Assembly (NCBI GenBank): GCA_030407005.1
Contig: JAUDYN010000003.1
Span: 3,658,001 to 3,722,000 of the forward strand
From: Desarmillaria ectypa
Lineage: Eukaryota; Basidiomycota; Agaricomycetes; Agaricales; Physalacriaceae
Length of the DNA: 64,000 nt
Reading direction: 5' to 3'
Part shown: positions 22,282-36,763 of the stretch, in pieces
Layout of the letters: every line of letters starts with the position of its first letter
How positions within the stretch are numbered: the stretch's first letter is position 1
Position numbers and translations under genes: made by a program
Notes under the pieces: generated by a model
Databases searched by the model: none
The model's input: the letters and a program-made list of their open reading frames with translations, nothing else
Told to the model about the DNA's origin: nothing

Positions 22282-23819
22282 CGTAGTATCATCACACGCT
22301 TTAACCTACGATATTTAACCTTTATTGCTTTGATATGCCTTTGGAGCTTTCACTACCCATGCCGACTCGCGTTATTTTTTGTTATCGTCCATCAGACTCG
22401 GCACAAATATACCAGTTCGTATGTTTCGCGTGGTAAACCGCTATGGACTATGTTGTATGGCCTACTATCCCAATTCATTGTCTGTGATACAGTACTACTA
22501 CCTACATCCTATTAATTTACCGTGTCCTTCCATTCAACAATCGAAGGACAATAAATTTTGCACCGTAAACTTCTCAAACGACAACTGTGAACAGCTCTGT
22601 CAAGCGAAGCATATCTTGCGATGATTCTTTACGTGGTGGTCACTAAGGTAGGGCTAAAAAACGACTATTAATCAACATCGTTTATTAGCACTGTTATAAG
22701 CACATTAATAACAGGGTACCCCAAGGCGCCTTGTGAATAAAGCGCGAATAAATCAAGGCCAGAGGTAAGGCAGTCATTGACCGCCGTGTCGACACATTCC
22801 ACTGCGAGATCTGTAACACTCCGCCAGGCGAAAAAAATTCTTCCTTTCTCGTCACAGATCGCACCCGGAGAAGTAAATCTCGACGCGTCTTCCTGCACCA
22901 GCCTCATAAGCGGGCGCCGCATCAGTGTTTGCACAATTGGTGGAGTCACCATTTTCATGCAGTCCCGCAAACAACTTCGAGAGGGATTAGACAAGATCAA
23001 TTGAGTTAATTTACGGGTGGTTCTGGATTTTTTAACCAGCCTTTTGTTATTAGCTTGTTAGAAAATACCTTTTTCGCATGTTATTCGTGTTATTTCATAA
23101 AAAGTATATTAACTGTTAAGTGAGTAAAATATCCTCCCGCGACTGATGTTAAATAACATGTTATTAACAGGACAGGGAATTATTGGCCCTACCTTATTCT
23201 GGACTGGTATGACTAGGAGTAACTACCACTGCATACAGTTATTTGCATATCGCTTGACAGTGATGTACCTTTTTGGGACTAAAGAGAGTAGTCTGAACTT
23301 GGTCTTGAACCAGGTTAAGCGGACTTTGACAAGAGTTTATGGTGATTCAAGGCTTTCGGGGATCTCGGAGTGGAAATCGGTTCATGGCCAGATCTCATAG
23401 ACTCGTAACCATCTCTCTGGACCCTTGACGTTGCAAGCAAGAAAGGGTGATCAGATCAAGGGTGGTTAGAGAGATGGTCACCAGTCTATAGACCTCATTC
23501 ATAAAACTACCAGTGTCAACGTTAGCCCATATGCAAACGGTTGTAAACATCTCTCTCTCTAGACTAACAGAGTCGAGACTCAACTTTGACTCCGAGATTT
23601 GAAGTTGAACAGAAAAATGCTGTGTAGTAGTTCAAGCTTGTCTTCTGAAGTAAGCCTAGGGATCCGACCACCAATCATGAGGTCGAGTGAGGAGCGATAT
23701 TCCTGAATGTGATAGGACCTAATGAAATATTCTGAATATCATGATATATAAGTGACTATACTCATTCTGTGGTCCATAGCACCTGTCCTGAACCAGTACA
23801 GTAAAAGCTATCGGCCCGA
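22282..23819. other. AT-rich intergenic interval with inverted repeats
   Basis: 1.5 kb downstream of the C2H2 gene and downstream of the Zn2Cys6 gene. A minus ORF at 22668-23000 (110 codons, containing SRFTSPGAICDEKGRIFFAW) looks protein-like in composition, but I recognise no family and find no flanking exons. Two palindromic structures lie at 23147-23170 and 23408-23478. The rest is AT-rich with nothing assignable. Confidence 0.4.
23408..23478. repeat. 71-bp imperfect inverted repeat (potential hairpin)
   Basis: The left arm ACCATCTCTCTGGACCCTTGA pairs with the right arm, whose reverse complement is the same apart from a 2-nt insertion. The arms are about 21 and 23 nt and the loop is about 27 nt. 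It lies in non-coding sequence downstream of the Zn2Cys6 gene. It may be a folded RNA, a terminator-like structure or the remains of a small inverted-repeat element. Confidence 0.6.
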
Positions 23820-26800
23820 CTAAAAGCCCAACTGTTCAACAAAGCTCTGCCACGTCGCATCCAACATGGGAGCCGCTGCAGCTGCGAACCCGAATGCAGA
23901 ATGATGCGGTGGCGGTTGCGGCGGCCGCATAGCAGACGTACCAGTAAACTCGCCCAGAGAAGGTGACTGTTGCGCTAAAAACCCAAAGCTATCCCCCGTA
24001 AACGACACCTCTGTTAGCACCTCGGCTGGATTATCAAACAGGTTCAAGTGGAACCCGCCGGCATCAAAGTTCCGTATGTCTTCAGCGATAACCGGGTGGA
24101 CGTTGTTAGCTGGGAATGGCGATGACGGGGAAGGCTGTCGAGGGGGTGGAGTATACGCAACGGTGGGCATATCAGAATCGACTGAGGAGATCAGATGCGT
24201 CTTACCTCCCAGGCGGTCCAGCTCGTCTGGGGATAGATCGCACGACTCAGGCGAAGGTGCTTGGCCCACTGCCTCATGAGCTTTATTTCTCAGCATTTGG
24301 ATCGTGTCCTACAACGACTAAGCGGGAGAGATTCTCCAAACAGTAGAGCCGTACCAGCGTGTTGGCTGCCGCACGGCAGTTCGGAGCGGCCTCCTCAAAG
24401 AGGTGAGCAACGAGGTCAAGTTCCTCGAGGGATGGTTTTGTCATCTTGGAGTTGGGCGCTCGCGTTACAAGGATACACATCACAATCTACTTGATGGGTA
24501 AGGTAAGTTAGATGGAGGGAGAGCGGAAAGGACGTACAGCGGCAGATAACGCATTGGACCATGCCAGATTAACTCTATTTGATAGCAGAGGCGCATAGGT
24601 CCTCAACATTTTTAGAGACTGCATGATCCTCCAGGCTGACCGATACGTCGCCATCACAGAGGGTAAGTATCGATGATGTGCTAGATCATCTGGCTGGTCT
24701 TGGAGGGCTTGAGCAAAGTATACTCGATGAAGGTTTAGCAGTACTAAAGTCAGACACTTTGAGCAACATCCAAAAGAAATAGAAGCCACTTATACCCGAT
24801 TCTTTTGACACCAAGACCACCCACCGCTGCATATAATGTATCGGCCTCAAGAGTTCGCTTCCATAATTTGTACAAGGTCTGAATCGCAACGGGACAGGGA
24901 AGTCTCGGATTTTCCGGTCCAAGTCCAGGATCACCGTGTATGCAGGGACTTTGACTCCAAATGCGGCCCCCATCAGAGAGTGCATGAGGGTTGTGTATTG
25001 CCACATCCACGAATGAACTAACGAAGTGTAAGTGAACGAAAACAAACAAACTGAACAAACAAACATACATCCCGTCTCTCGTTGCCCATCCGCATTGATA
25101 ATCTCCTCCGTATCTTTTGGGAGTGCACAATCGATGTACTGAGCCGACATTGACGGAGGTCGACCAAACAAAAAACTCTGCAAGCACAAACATGTCAGTC
25201 CTAGACAGACAGGCGATCGCGCATATGTCGCACCGTCCATGTATCGCATGCAAACAGTTGCCAGAAAACGCGGCTTCGACGCTGACTGGTGGCTTCTCCA
25301 AGCTGCCAGCGGGAGCTGTTGAGATCTGGAATCTCAACGTTAGCTGAAAGGGAGACTGTCACGATCGAGGTACACACGCAAGCCGATCTAGGGGTCGGAG
25401 TTAGGAGGACCAAGGGGAAAGAGAAACAACTTACGCTTTGGCCTAATCGCACTGCATATCCCACGCTTATCCACTCGGAGTTTGTCCCCAAGGCTTCCCA
25501 GTCACTGTAAGTCTCGTACTCGGTGAGGTGAATCTATAGGCAAGCTCAGCAGGTGTCGCAGTGGCTGGGAGAGGTAAGTGAATTACTTACCATACCCTGA
25601 ATAGCTCGGAGAGTTTGGTGGTTATTAATAGAAGATAAACCTATGGCTGCTCGGGCCAAGTAGTAATATTCTTGAGCTTCTACAGAATACGCGGGTCGGT
25701 CTTGGTCGAACAACACGGCCAAGGCGAATACGGAAAATAGAAAGTAGAGCGTATGATGACAAGAGACAGACGTGAATGACCTATATAGCATATCATGAAG
25801 AAGTCGGTGACAGCGTGATCATCAAGCACGCACTCGGCTCTGTATATGCAAGAAAGAACTTCATCAAACAACTCTGTACGGTCCACGGTAGAATATCTGA
25901 GAAACAATGAGAAGGGAGCATAATGACAGCACCGATTGAGGGAGCGTACAGGTATTTTCCATGTTCAAGGTATACTTCGCATAAACGTACTGCCTCAGAA
26001 AGCGGTGGTAGGAGACTGAATATTTCATGCCCAAGGCTTTCATCTGAAGGGTCGGCGCAAGTGGATTCTATAATCCGTTTTGATACACGAGGAAGTACGA
26101 GTGTTGACGTCGATTGGGGTTTTGAGAGTGCCTGCAAGGAGGTTTACGGATGATGTCGACGATATTGGATGTGTACATACACGGAGTAGAAACTAGTAAA
26201 TGAAGAAAGACTGAGAAACAGTAATAATTCAAGCTAGAACAACGGCAACGGACCTCGGAACGAGCTGTCTTCCCTAGAAAACTGGATTCGCCATGGCCCC
26301 CAATCGTCAACGTACCTGCGGTGCGCTTAGCGTATATATGCACTTCCCGAGTTACGCACTTACCAAACGCATCGATGAAATTTTCATCATCACTTCTGAC
26401 TTGCTGAGGCTCCGTTGAAAATCCCAAGCAGATGGGTTGAGAATTGACGGAAGTAGAAGTGGGTCCATTCGTAGTCGACGGGCTGGCCGACGCATTTTGT
26501 GCAGGCAGCGTAGACTGCGGAGACTTTAGCTGCAGCAAGTCGGGACGCAGGAGGGGGTGGGGCTCTGAGGACACCGTTGATTGTAACGTCTTGAGCGCAT
26601 TCTCCAGGTCGCGAATTCGTGAACAGAGGTGCTCTATTCGTTCGTGGAGCTGTTCTGTATTCGCTAGGATCAACCTAAAGAACATTAGATATACGAGCTA
26701 CTGCGTGAAAGGTTTCCTACCGGTTCCCTTTACCGCTGGTCAGAGACCCTACAGACGTGTGTAAGCGTGTATTCAAGACGCATATAGTCACCTACCGTCC

Positions 26801-27047
26801 GGACATATTGAACCACAACCTCGGCTGACGCATTTCTCGCACGGAACCTAGCCCGCTAGGTCAAAGTCACAGTAAAAGTATGAATTGTCACGCATACATT
26901 CTTGTCGCAGCGCAATTTCAGTCTTCGGCATTCCGAGCACGACGTCGGCCTTCAATGGAATGAACACATTGTATCCAGACAGAGAGGAAAGGTTACGCAC
27001 ACACGACCTGGTTTTCGTCGGGGCTTCTTCTCTGGTTCCTTGGGCAT
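23820..27047 (-). CDS. Zn2Cys6 fungal-specific transcription factor
   Basis: Minus-strand, many-exon gene. The first six exons are clear: 27001-27047, 26898-26949, 26796-26847, 26721-26748, 26364-26674 and 26254-26315. The stop is at 23820-23822. The N-terminus holds the binuclear zinc cluster with C20, C23, C30, C36, C39 and C48 (CSECRRLKLRC and CEKCVSRGC), after a basic arm. A short coiled coil follows (EQLHERIEHLCSRIRDLENAL), then the block GTLTIGGHGESSFLGKTARSE. The middle region at about 24700-26150 encodes the fungal_trans domain, with PLSEAVRLCEVYLEHGKYL, RNRVFWQLF-type and LFGRPPSMS-type segments and LDLDRKIRDFPVP. The last exon (about 23820-24296) is Pro/Phe-rich. The family binds CGG-containing DNA and regulates metabolism. 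I did not resolve every exon between 24300 and 26250. Confidence 0.85.
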
Positions 27048-27327
27048 AATTCGACTTGTTTTCGGCCGCCGTGAAGAAAGATGGGGAGAAAAGAGCGCCG
27101 AGGACTTGAATTACGAAAAAGGCGCTCCACATCGCGGTCAGACCCTTACAAATTCGTAAAGACCTTCGAAATAGACATACCTAAGAGATGATTTGCTCCA
27201 ATAGCCTACTACGAAATCAAGGTCGAGTAGTAATCCAAGGGGCATGATGTAGCAGGGTGACAAATCCGAGTCCCTTTTCGACCTCGCCTTTACACCATCA
27301 CCACCATCACCGGCAGTCACAACGACG

Positions 27328-27915
27328 ATGGACTTCGACTTGGAATCTCTCGTACACCTCGAACAAACGTTGGCCTTTGATTATTATACGTCGCGACGAC
27401 AGCTGAGTTCATCTTCTTCAGCTTCTACGATTCCGGATACCAAGACGGCTTCGAGCATGGACGCATACATGGTCTTATTGAAGGACGGGCGCTAGGACGA
27501 GAGAAAGGGTTTGAAATGTGGGAAGAGCTCGGATTCTATGAAGGGTTTGCAAAGACATGGAGGACGATATATGTGAAGCAAGGCAGGGATGACAGGTCGG
27601 TCCGTGCTTCCTTCCCTTAGGGTACCTTGTTGACCTTATCCTAGCCGAGCGGCCAACCATATCCGACATCTCCTGGATCTTATAAGCCAATTTCCCAAGG
27701 AAAACCCATCCGTATCGGATTCCTCGTCTTCTCTTGATATTTCCCGACTCTTGCGGCAAATACGCTCACGGTATAAGGCGCTGTGTTCTACGCTTGGTGT
27801 TACAGCGTCCCTCAGAGCGGCTGACAGTGCAGATGGCTTTGTAGAACAGCCGGCTGCGAGGAAGCCTTCTGTCTGGCCGTTAGAGGCGCCCACACAACAG
27901 GATCTGAGTTTCTAA
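27328..27915 (+). CDS. LTO1/Yae1-domain protein
   Basis: Exons 27328-27368, 27422-27595 and 27645-27915 give 161 residues. The core is the repeated G-x3-G pattern of the Yae1/Lto1 family: GYQDGFEHGRIHGLIEGRAL followed by GREKGFEMWEELGFYEG. In yeast Lto1 pairs with Yae1 to hand iron-sulphur clusters to the ABC protein Rli1/ABCE1, needed for ribosome recycling and biogenesis. The start ATG at 27328 opens with MDFDLESLVHLEQT, the usual short lead. The C-terminal half is Ser-rich with a helical segment. The length fits the family. Confidence 0.85.
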
Positions 27916-29247
27916 AGGCGATTTCTTCTCAAGTGGATCCCAAACGGGCGCCTTTTGGCCAGCTGGATATGCATATGACGCTGGGGCCCTGTCACTGAAG
28001 AGTTGGCTCTATTTTCATCCGTTATATAACGGACCCATCTCATAGAGAATATTATCAGAAAAGGACAAAAAAGGACCTTGATCGGCCATTTAGTAGGTGA
28101 GCCACGATGTCTCCTTAAAGGCTGTTTGTATTCAATCACTGTTCTTTAGAAAGCTGTAAAGCACATCGTTTTGTCGTTCTACGGGTAGACCAACATAAGT
28201 GCGCTTCAATCGAGCGTCTGAATGCCTGGATTACGCCGTTCTTAATCTAACGTCATTATTAACACCCTTCTCATTGCCATGCTTTGACCCCGCCACTACG
28301 AATGACAGACTCATGAATGCGAGATGGAGCATTTCCAACCACTTTTGTCGTCCTGCAAATATCATAGCGAAGCTCCCATATCTCCACCCCTGCGGAATAA
28401 ACTCGGAGCTTAGCGCTCAGACGGCAAGGCCCAACCGCATACGTACTCAAGGAAACATGCATTCGGCATGATAACCCTTCACAATCCATTCTGTCATCAC
28501 AAGCATCGTCCTTCTCGCTGTAGCGGCTGAAACACTCCGTGTAGGGAGCCAACAACACGGAAAAAACTATAAGTTTCTACCGCGACCAAACGGCGACGGA
28601 ACCTTACTACACTTTTCCACTCCTTGGTTCGGTTCGTCTAAGACTTTGCTGATGGACCCGGCGCTATTAATATCAGTGTATTCCCATCACCTTTTGCTGT
28701 GGGAGCCGCATCACGGAAGTGATCATCTCGGCGATGACACCCAGGGCTATCGCTAGTATGCCTACGCGAGTCCTAGGAAGATGCACTCTGTACTCTGCCG
28801 CCATCAGATCACTTGATAGCTGCTATGGAAGTGTGTGCCCTTCAATGCCGTGCCGTTTCAAGAACAGAGTCGGAGTTCAACAGACTGGAAACGGTGATAC
28901 ATGATCTCCCGGGTGCAGCGAAAATGGACCGTCGCTAGTTTATGTCAGTACGTGATATATCCTAACGCGGGCACTGCATGAAAGGACGGCGCTTCGTGAA
29001 GGCGCAACATGTGTTTGGACAGCCGTCTTGATTGATATGCATGGTGTTGCCAATCCATGGGTCATCCGGTAATATAGAGGCATATCATGCGCCAGTCATA
29101 TAATGTAGGGGGATAATAGTTCATACAGAAGTACACATACGTCCAAACCTTCAGACCTGTATACTAAAACAAAACGAGATGAAAGAAAAGTAAGGCAAAA
29201 TAGTTATTATAGACCAAAGAACATCTCGATGTGGAGCTGTGGAGCAT
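27916..29247. other. intergenic interval, no gene recognised
   Basis: 1.3 kb between the LTO1-like gene and the 3' end of histone H3. The overlapping ORFs at 28199-28471 (plus) and 28271-28558 (minus) are mirror images of each other, and neither shows a domain. A hydrophobic stretch readable on the minus strand near 28700-28790 hints at a decayed membrane-protein exon, but I cannot support a gene. Confidence 0.4.
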
Positions 29248-29944
<697 letters not shown>

Positions 29945-32900
29945 TTGTGCTTGAGGTCGCTAGTTGTCGATATATGTGCCGATTCTTGAAGATAACAGCA
30001 GAGGATGCTGGTGGGCGGGAAGAGAGAAAGGTAGGAATCAAGGTTCCGATGTTGCTTTGAAACCCCCAACACAAAAGCCCCTCTTTCTCACGCTCGTGCC
30101 ACCGGAATTCCAGCCGTTTGTACTCGGGCCTGCGTTGGAACATTGCTCTGATTTTTTTCTGGCGTCTCCCTCTCTTAATTCCTCCATTTTTTTGTGCTCA
30201 CCCTTTGAGTATACATCTTAGGTACCCTTTGTGATTTACTTGGATTTTTAGGACCCGTCTTGGTGGTAAAGAAAGATGCTTGGTTTTGGGGCTCTCCATC
30301 CTTGGAACTTTCCAATTTGGGAACTTGCACCGCCACATCCTATATTTTCCATTACAATCTGTTATTTGTTCTGGCCTTGGCCTCGACTCCGCGGGCGCAT
30401 GCATCTGCGATTTGGACGGCCTCAGCACATCGCTTTCAACTGTCGGTACTTAGCCAAATGTCCCCAATCCTTTCTCTCTTAATTTGCCTCTGATAGTGCT
30501 TGTCTGTCATCGATGATCGGTTCCGAATTCTCACGCAATCAGCTGGAGCTCGGAAAATATGTTCTTTTCTTCTGCGCAGTACTGTCTTATCTGTAGAGCA
30601 TGATATCTGTCTCATTTATAATTCTTCTCTGAGCTATGTTGTTAATGTGAATTTGCGGTGTGGAGCCTGCGCTTATGAATCCTCGTCGTGACTCAGCTGG
30701 ATGTCGGAAGAATACGTGGAGGCCCATACTCTTGCTCGGATTATGCCAGTTGCCAGTGATCCTCTATGTACTCCGACAACGGTAATGCTCGTTCTTTGCC
30801 TGGGATGAACCTTGAATCGGTCTTCCCCGATTATATCTGTATATGATTGAACAACCGTTTCATTATTCATCCTGGACACGATGATAATATTCAATTCCCA
30901 AACTCTTTTTGACTCATACATGTCCAAGGCGCCCAATTTCCATCTTCTTCTTGCTCCCATCAAGAGAACAACGAGGCTCTCAGAACGAAAACTCACAGAT
31001 GTATGGGGCTTCTCATGGCTTCGTTTTCGCACTCATGACAGTCTCTCGTCAGGTATGCCATGATTCTGTTTTCTTCGTCGACTTTTTGTAATGCAGTCAG
31101 ATGTACCCGAACGTCGAGGCAGTGTCAATATTTCGGCGATTTGGTATCGATGTACAAGAATGGCACGGCGTCCTGTTTCGAAGAACAAATATTAATTGTT
31201 GACTATTAAAAAAGGAGATCTTCAGTACAAGACGCTGATAGCGGCAGAAGAAAGACCTTTTCTGGGATCAGAAGTGCTCACTTCTCTTGATATCTCTGCA
31301 GATGTCGACACCCGTGCCTTCGCTTTAATCAATTGCCGCCGCACACTGAATATCTCCCAAGCTTCTGAAGCTCTCGATTGTTTTTACGGAAGCCGCAGAC
31401 AGGATGCTGGTAGCGCAAACGTCGAATACATACTGTTTACCCACCGTCGGAGTCAACTTCGACACTCTTCTATCCTTCGGTTTCCACGAATATCACGCAC
31501 GGAGGCCACAACTTACTCCGCATCCTTCTCAGTCTGTCTTTTGGATCAAGGAAAAACCACAGGAAACACTGACGCCAACTCAATGACGACTAGATCTGTT
31601 GGGGAGGTTTGCTAGCGGGGCCGAGCAAAGAAAAAAGTTCCCCGAATCCCTCCAATGCTGCTTCAGGATCAGATGATTTCTCGTCCGCTACTATTTCTAT
31701 GAAGCGGAAATGAACTGTCTGTATTTCATTGAACAAAATTGGGGTTACTAAGAAGCCTGTAGCTAAGAAGCCCCGCCTTGTTGAGCATAAACGGAAATAC
31801 CGCCGAGTTGTTTGTTAGGTATATTCGGGCCGACCCTTGCAGGCACGTGCAACACAACTGTTGCGGTCAACCACGAGTATCGCACGAACTTACGCTATGG
31901 CAAATGCCGTCAAGCGATATTCGAGCACGACACTAACTTCTTTTGAGTGTTTGTGCTTTCCAACTGCGATGCACTAGTGAACATGGCACTGTTTTTCGCG
32001 TTTACCCCTTCTTGTTCTACTAGTAGTGTTACGGCACCTCCAAGTCACCGTAGGCCTTGTGTACTACTGAAACGTTTGTGAACTTGGTGCGTCAATATCT
32101 ATTTTAGTGGCACTCATAGGTATCTGCGGTTACCCGCGTTGCTGACTTTCAATACCTTTAGACTCGGATGAAGTAACATGGTCGGCTCAATGGATTTTGG
32201 ACGAAACTCGCCGCCTTACGCTCGACGTGCATGCCCTGTATCTCACCTTCAGTTGTTATCAAAGTACCGGAGTGATCATCTCTGCAACACCGGTTGACGG
32301 GCCTCATGGAAACTCTGAAGGCGTCATCCTTTTTCAGGTAACGTGTTCTACCATTCAACTGAAGAAGCTTTCCTGACATGGCTATCCTAGACAGATGCCA
32401 AGAAGCTACGGGAAGGGATCTCTTTTCCTTCAAGCGTCCTGATGAAGGGACCGCGGCAATGACACGGTCTGACCTTCGTCGATGCGACTAGGTTTGCTCT
32501 ATCCTTGGACCCGCTACTTACTTCGCCATCCACGAATTATTCGCCAGGGGAAGGTTCCTTCAAACGGACTGGTTCACCCGCTGTGGGTATGAATAGATTT
32601 TCATCGTCATCCAAGCCTCAGAACATCCGGAGTTCTCGCTGACTCCTCCGCTGTCATAGCTAATAGTGCCTTTATTGAATTTGCTCAGTCTGTACGCCCT
32701 GGAAGCCGAACGCTCGGAACATACTCAATTCATTGTGGTCCACCTTGCAGAGGTGTCTCTCCGACTATGTGAAAAGATTCATATATGACTTATATGCTTC
32801 CCTTAGGCGGGATGCTGCGGACACAGTTTCTTCTGCGGGTTGCTCCGACGCGGGAAACGGTTCCGAAAATCCGGCACTTCCTCTCTAGCCCAAGGTCGAT

Positions 32901-35900
32901 ATTTTGATACCCTTCACTATTCTCCAAGATGGTGATATAGCCCATCTTCGGACGCAGCCGCCAATCAGGATGAGTCATTTATACCGATGATGCATTCTGC
33001 AATCTCCACCTTGGTCGGCATTTCTGCTTTCATATCGTACTGTCTAGTTCTGACCGGATTTTTCCCGGCCCTGGAGTATAGCCTTCATGAGTGGCAGTTG
33101 CGTCATTTCTGTGCCGTGGCAATCGAGGTAGTACCAAGCTTTCATACAAGGTTGGGCAGTTCCCTCGTCATAAGGAACCATTCTCGGTCTTGACATCTAG
33201 TTTCAGCGTTTCTTCTCAGTCATCGGACCACCCTACCTTAGCTAGCTCTGCACCTAGATTCGGAGCATTTCCTTATCTCTACACCGCAGCCGTCCTTATA
33301 GCGTCTTGACTTCTCAACTTCGGAAGACACGTCGGTTATCACTGATCAGCACTTGAACCAGCTCACCTTTTGCGCTACGCTTGACGGGGAACAGCGGGCA
33401 TTTCCCGCCTGCGAATTTTTGGAGCTGAATTCGTCTGCAATGATGTCCTATACTTGTCTCGAAGGTCGCTTTGCACATGAAGCGCTGTATTCTTAACTTG
33501 AATTCTCTTTTCCCGAGACTGGCGTGGAACCTGTTCCTGTTATTGACGACTGTTGAGGGAAGGGAGTTTCGAACGAATATAGATGCGTCGTATGGTCTTC
33601 ATTCCTGGTCAGTGGTGATGTCTGGGATCCTTCTGACGGTATGAGGTCGTAATAATGGTCTTGTTCACATGAGATATCTCTCCGCACGATCATTTTAAAT
33701 GCATACCGAGAAATCCATGTGTCCGACACTGGTCATATGCGTGGATCATAGCTTCTCCATCTTTCTCCATCCCATGTTCTAGGTACTCGGCCCCGGGTAG
33801 CCAGGGACCTATAATAACGAAATGACGACACCTTATCATCGAATGAACAATCCGATAATACGAGCAAGGGAAACTAGTTTCATACACCTGTGTTCATACT
33901 TAATGATCTGAATAACAATCCAACCTCGGATGCAACCCACGTAAAAGGAGAATGGATAGCGGGAACACACACAGATTACCGTTTTGCAACTTCCGCTTCA
34001 TATCCGTGGTGAGAACATTGCCCGAGACTGTAGATCAGGAGAGGCGTCAATCAGTCCTATACTGGAATAATTGTATATGTCTGCAGCTAGAGCTTCGATC
34101 TAGTGACACCGTAGCCCAGGATGCAAGTACCTGTGGAAAGGAACCCCAAAATAGATTGGTAGCCTCGTGCCGTTACATTTTTCCACGACTCATCCCCATC
34201 AACATCTTTGAGCAGTGTTATTGAAGCTGTCTGAAGATTTAGAACCCAGGAGCACTCATCGGATGTTAGAGCGGTGACGAGATTTCATTATGCGTATGAA
34301 ATGGCTTACGAGAGGTGACGATGCATGTACGACTGTTTCTCCGTGAAACCGCATCCTGCATTACAGCTAGTGGACGTACGCATTGATCGAGAACGAAGGA
34401 AAAATGACTCGGGGAAACCATACCGTATGCATCAGAATAACTACTCGCTAATGCACACATGGAATCATGACTTTCGTATGAATATGAATGAACAAGAGGT
34501 CCTTCTGACTCAATGAGGCACCGCTGTACCGAGTCGGATCAATGCACTGATAGGACAAGGTAATCAATTACAAGAGACCACCGAGAAAAGCTGTAACGTA
34601 TCAGACGTGACTCGGCCGTGATGGGCGAACCGACAGGAACCAACCCAGCCGTGATGGAATAGAGTTAAGGTTTACGGTATTAGACAGGATAGACCGGTCC
34701 CGTACCTTTGGTGGCGGGTACATGGGTAGGTACGCACGACGGCTGGGAAGATATTTCAACACTCTGGAAGTATTCCAAGACGACGGCTGCTGAGTCAAGT
34801 CAAGTATGTTCAACTCAAACTGTACCCAGCCTCGGCGGCGATCATTCAAATAAAACACTAGTAAGGATATCCTTGACTTACTGTTCTTCCTGTTTCCACT
34901 TGTATCCGTAGCTATGGTACTGGATATATCTAAGCGGAATACCCTAACAAGCACAGAACCTTGATTGGAATGGAAGGTCTTAACCAGGACGGGAGCCACC
35001 TGTCAAGTGCTTGGCCCCACAGAACTGGACAGGCGGAATCTCTAGTCAAGTGAAGGCTAGGGCTAAGGCGCTGGCCTGACAACAGACATTATCTTCTTCG
35101 TAAGGCCCATAGAGGCCCACGCGCTCCCTGGGTCTAAAAATCCACACCAATCTGGTCACCTAGCGTATTTCAAACTTATAATTTTTGATATTTCTAAGAC
35201 ATACATAGCACTGACATGTTTTGACATATTCAGGTCTATTTACACTATAATCCAAGAAGTCACGCCGAAACTCTGGCCCAACGTGGCGTCGCGCAGCAGA
35301 ATTGGGTACCTTGCGAGTTAGATTTGAATGAAAAATGGAAGATTTACCATGCCTGATAATACGGACATAAATGTTTGCCCTGCGGGAAAGCATGTCCGTT
35401 AAATTCGCACTAGACCGATACCGCATTACACCGCTCTTTGATAACAGCAACTGGGGATGCAATCAGCCTTCCTCTTTTTTTCTGGCCGATGGTATTTCAT
35501 AACTTCAACCGGCCACGTACCCATTGATAGCAACTCTATGCGTCACCGACAACATCGCTAGGGCACACACCTGTCGTTAATACCAACGAACCGGCTTGAT
35601 TTCGAGGAAACCCCAGGAAATTACCAATAGCTCGGGCCTCCTACATGTGCCCGAAATCGCTTCCGGGATTGGTTGCTCAGTTCATCCATGCTGGAAGAGG
35701 CGGGAGAAGGATAGAAGGAGGGGGGAAGAACCCAGACGCCAGATAAATGGACGCACAGAATCTCGAGGACGAGAATGAAATTCGCTGCTGCACCAGATCT
35801 ACGTCAATCTGTGGCGGCTAGCTCGGCCAAGACGGAGGTGCCTGTGGCTTTGTGCCTTACAATCGCTCTGAAAAACACGAAAATTTAAAACTGTTTCTAT

Positions 35901-36400
35901 TGGTCTTTATGAAACAATAAATAATAGAAATTACGCGTTCATTGTGAGATGGGCGATGTTTGTACCAGTGACCTATGAGTCCAAAAAAGGAAATGAACAC
36001 TATCATTGCTCCACGTGTTTATCGTCTGAACATCTATCCTTCTCCTCTGACTCTGTCCGTTGTCTGGCCCATTTTCGCTGATACATTATGGGTTCTTGAG
36101 CGGTAGAGTATGGAAGTTGCACAGGATATCAAGACGCACGCATTTTTGAATCTCCAGTGATTGTGGCGCAGCTTCGGTATCAGAACCAGTTCCAAGGCGA
36201 CGCATTGAATCTACCAGCACCCCCGTCTAACTTTATATCGAAGTTCTGGCTGCAGTTTTCCGCGTATGTAATCTCCAACTTTCCGACGCTCTGGAACTTT
36301 GACGTAGTGCCTTCGCGGCGAAAGAAACCCGACTGCTCAGAACGAACCATACTTGTCGAATGATGTGCTTTTGGTGTAATAATTGTTGCCGTCTTTACGG

Positions 36401-36470
36401 CCTTCATCCGGAGGTCGTCCATGTAGGCCGAAATTCCTTCATCCGGGGTACATCCATGAGGGTCGAAATT
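36401..36470. repeat. 35-bp tandem duplication
   Basis: Two adjacent 35-bp copies (36401-36435 and 36436-36470) both begin CCTTCATCCGG and end CGAAATT, with a few differences between (TCGTCCATGTAGGC against TACATCCATGAGGGT). It lies in the gene-poor interval. Confidence 0.6.
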
Positions 36471-36736
36471 CGCATATCTGCCTGGCATTCTGGCCGTGGC
36501 CACGGAAGAGTTATCAAATATTCGGTCAAATAATAGCACTTTTCTCCGTATTAATTCATGTTGTAGGACACATATATCTCTTGGGCGCCTCTGTCGGGAT
36601 CGTCGGGACCGAGGGGATCAGACCCGACAAAGTGTCCCCAGAACATCAAATTACATCGCACCCGGTATGCGTGTCAATCCAGCTACCAGCGGGGTCGTCC
36701 AGTATTCTGGTGTCGAACCCTCATTATCTGCGGGTA

Positions 36737-36763
36737 CCCCCCCCCCCCCCAAAAAAAAAAAAA
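36737..36763. repeat. C14A13 homopolymer pair
   Basis: Fourteen C followed directly by thirteen A. Such tracts are slippage-prone and often mis-sized in assemblies. No gene covers it. Confidence 0.9.
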
